From Bacteriovorax stolpii (GTDB lineage: Bacteria > Bdellovibrionota > Bacteriovoracia > Bacteriovoracales > Bacteriovoracaceae), in NCBI GenBank assembly GCA_945862475.1, contig CAMAYW010000025.1, positions 1 to 12,693 on the forward strand: a DNA stretch of 12,693 nt, in the 5' to 3' direction. A model generated the notes under the pieces. It was given only the letters and a program-made list of their open reading frames with translations, made no database searches and was not told where the DNA came from. Made by a program: the position numbers and the translations under genes. Below are positions 12,551 to 12,693 of this stretch, one piece after another. Position 1 is the first letter of the stretch. The number at the start of each line of letters is the position of its first letter.

Positions 12551-12693
12551 CTAGTGTGTCTCCTCGAATAAATGCAAAACTTATCTCAATACTTGTGTGT
12601 GTGACCATATTTTCAAAAAAGCCCAAGGATGACAATCAGAGAGGTCTAGTCAACAATTTGATTTTCCATGGCCGTAAGAAAATAACAGGGTAA
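12551..12693. other. Region upstream of tdk to the window edge
   Basis: No credible gene is visible here. It should hold the promoter of the salvage operon on the minus strand. I see scattered partial matches (TTGTCA at 12630-12635, minus strand, followed after 18 bases by a poor AATATG), none convincing. A (GT)n run lies near 12593-12604. On the minus strand, frames open from the right edge close within about 50 bases, so a neighbouring gene's last codons could lie at the very edge, but this cannot be decided. Confidence 0.4.

Noticed and set aside
12606..12635. TTGTCA-N18-AATATG as a tdk promoter on the minus strand
   Set aside because: The -10 matches only 3 of 6 consensus positions and the spacer is not optimal; not strong enough to annotate.
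12484..12693. Plus-strand open frame of 69 codons ending at the right edge
   Set aside because: Its first part is antisense to the start of tdk, it has no recognisable domain or good ribosome-binding site, and its second half covers the expected tdk promoter region.

Overview
The window is an AT-rich bacterial chromosome segment with dense, overlapping genes and at least 16 credible protein-coding genes, one cut off at the left edge. A Pal/CpoB envelope module, several lipoprotein signal peptides and housekeeping genes (tsaD, rsmA, smpB) indicate a Gram-negative, diderm bacterium. The mix of marginally recognisable families (a DUF2252-like protein, an extended uracil phosphoribosyltransferase, a degenerate RNase H-fold protein) and the base composition suggest the Bdellovibrionota, perhaps a Bacteriovorax/Halobacteriovorax relative. 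That placement is inference from style and content; no rRNA or other decisive marker is present.

Left part (1-1548). A partial minus-strand gene encodes a GYF_2-like domain, an acidic proline-rich linker and one membrane helix. Divergent to it, a plus-strand ureohydrolase (formimidoylglutamase-like) has all six manganese ligands and ends in a textbook intrinsic terminator. A gene-free stretch of about 330 bases follows.

Central plus-strand block (1877-6162). pal, a small DUF4398-type lipoprotein, a lipidated cpoB/ybgF homologue, tsaD and rsmA form a tight series (6 bp gap, 52 bp gap, 23 bp overlap, direct abutment). smpB and a small DUF2203-like gene follow, linked by a one-base TAATG overlap. 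The first three genes serve outer-membrane tethering to peptidoglycan and division. tsaD, rsmA and smpB serve tRNA modification, 16S rRNA modification and ribosome rescue.

Middle (6152-8567). A minus-strand pair encodes a DUF2252-like protein with kinase-like motifs and a TauE/SafE-type transporter, again joined by TAATG. A divergent four-helix membrane protein lies to its right, apparently on a nearly leaderless transcript.

Right part (8536-12550, all minus strand). The order of transcription is tdk, upp-like, hpt, a GHMP small-molecule kinase and an RNase H-fold (DUF429-like) protein with a cysteine cluster. This looks like one operon for salvage of thymidine, uracil and hypoxanthine/guanine, which would suit an organism that consumes other cells' nucleic acids. 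The two distal genes have no obvious role in salvage. The start codon of the upp-like gene lies inside an 8-bp inverted repeat that could make its translation conditional.

I saw no tRNA, rRNA, CRISPR array, insertion sequence or phage gene. The points most worth a second look are the upp start-codon hairpin, the A10 tract in cpoB (both slipped frames stop at once, removing the TPR domain), the catalytic-position substitutions in the DUF2252-like and RNase H-fold proteins, and the composition of the salvage operon.
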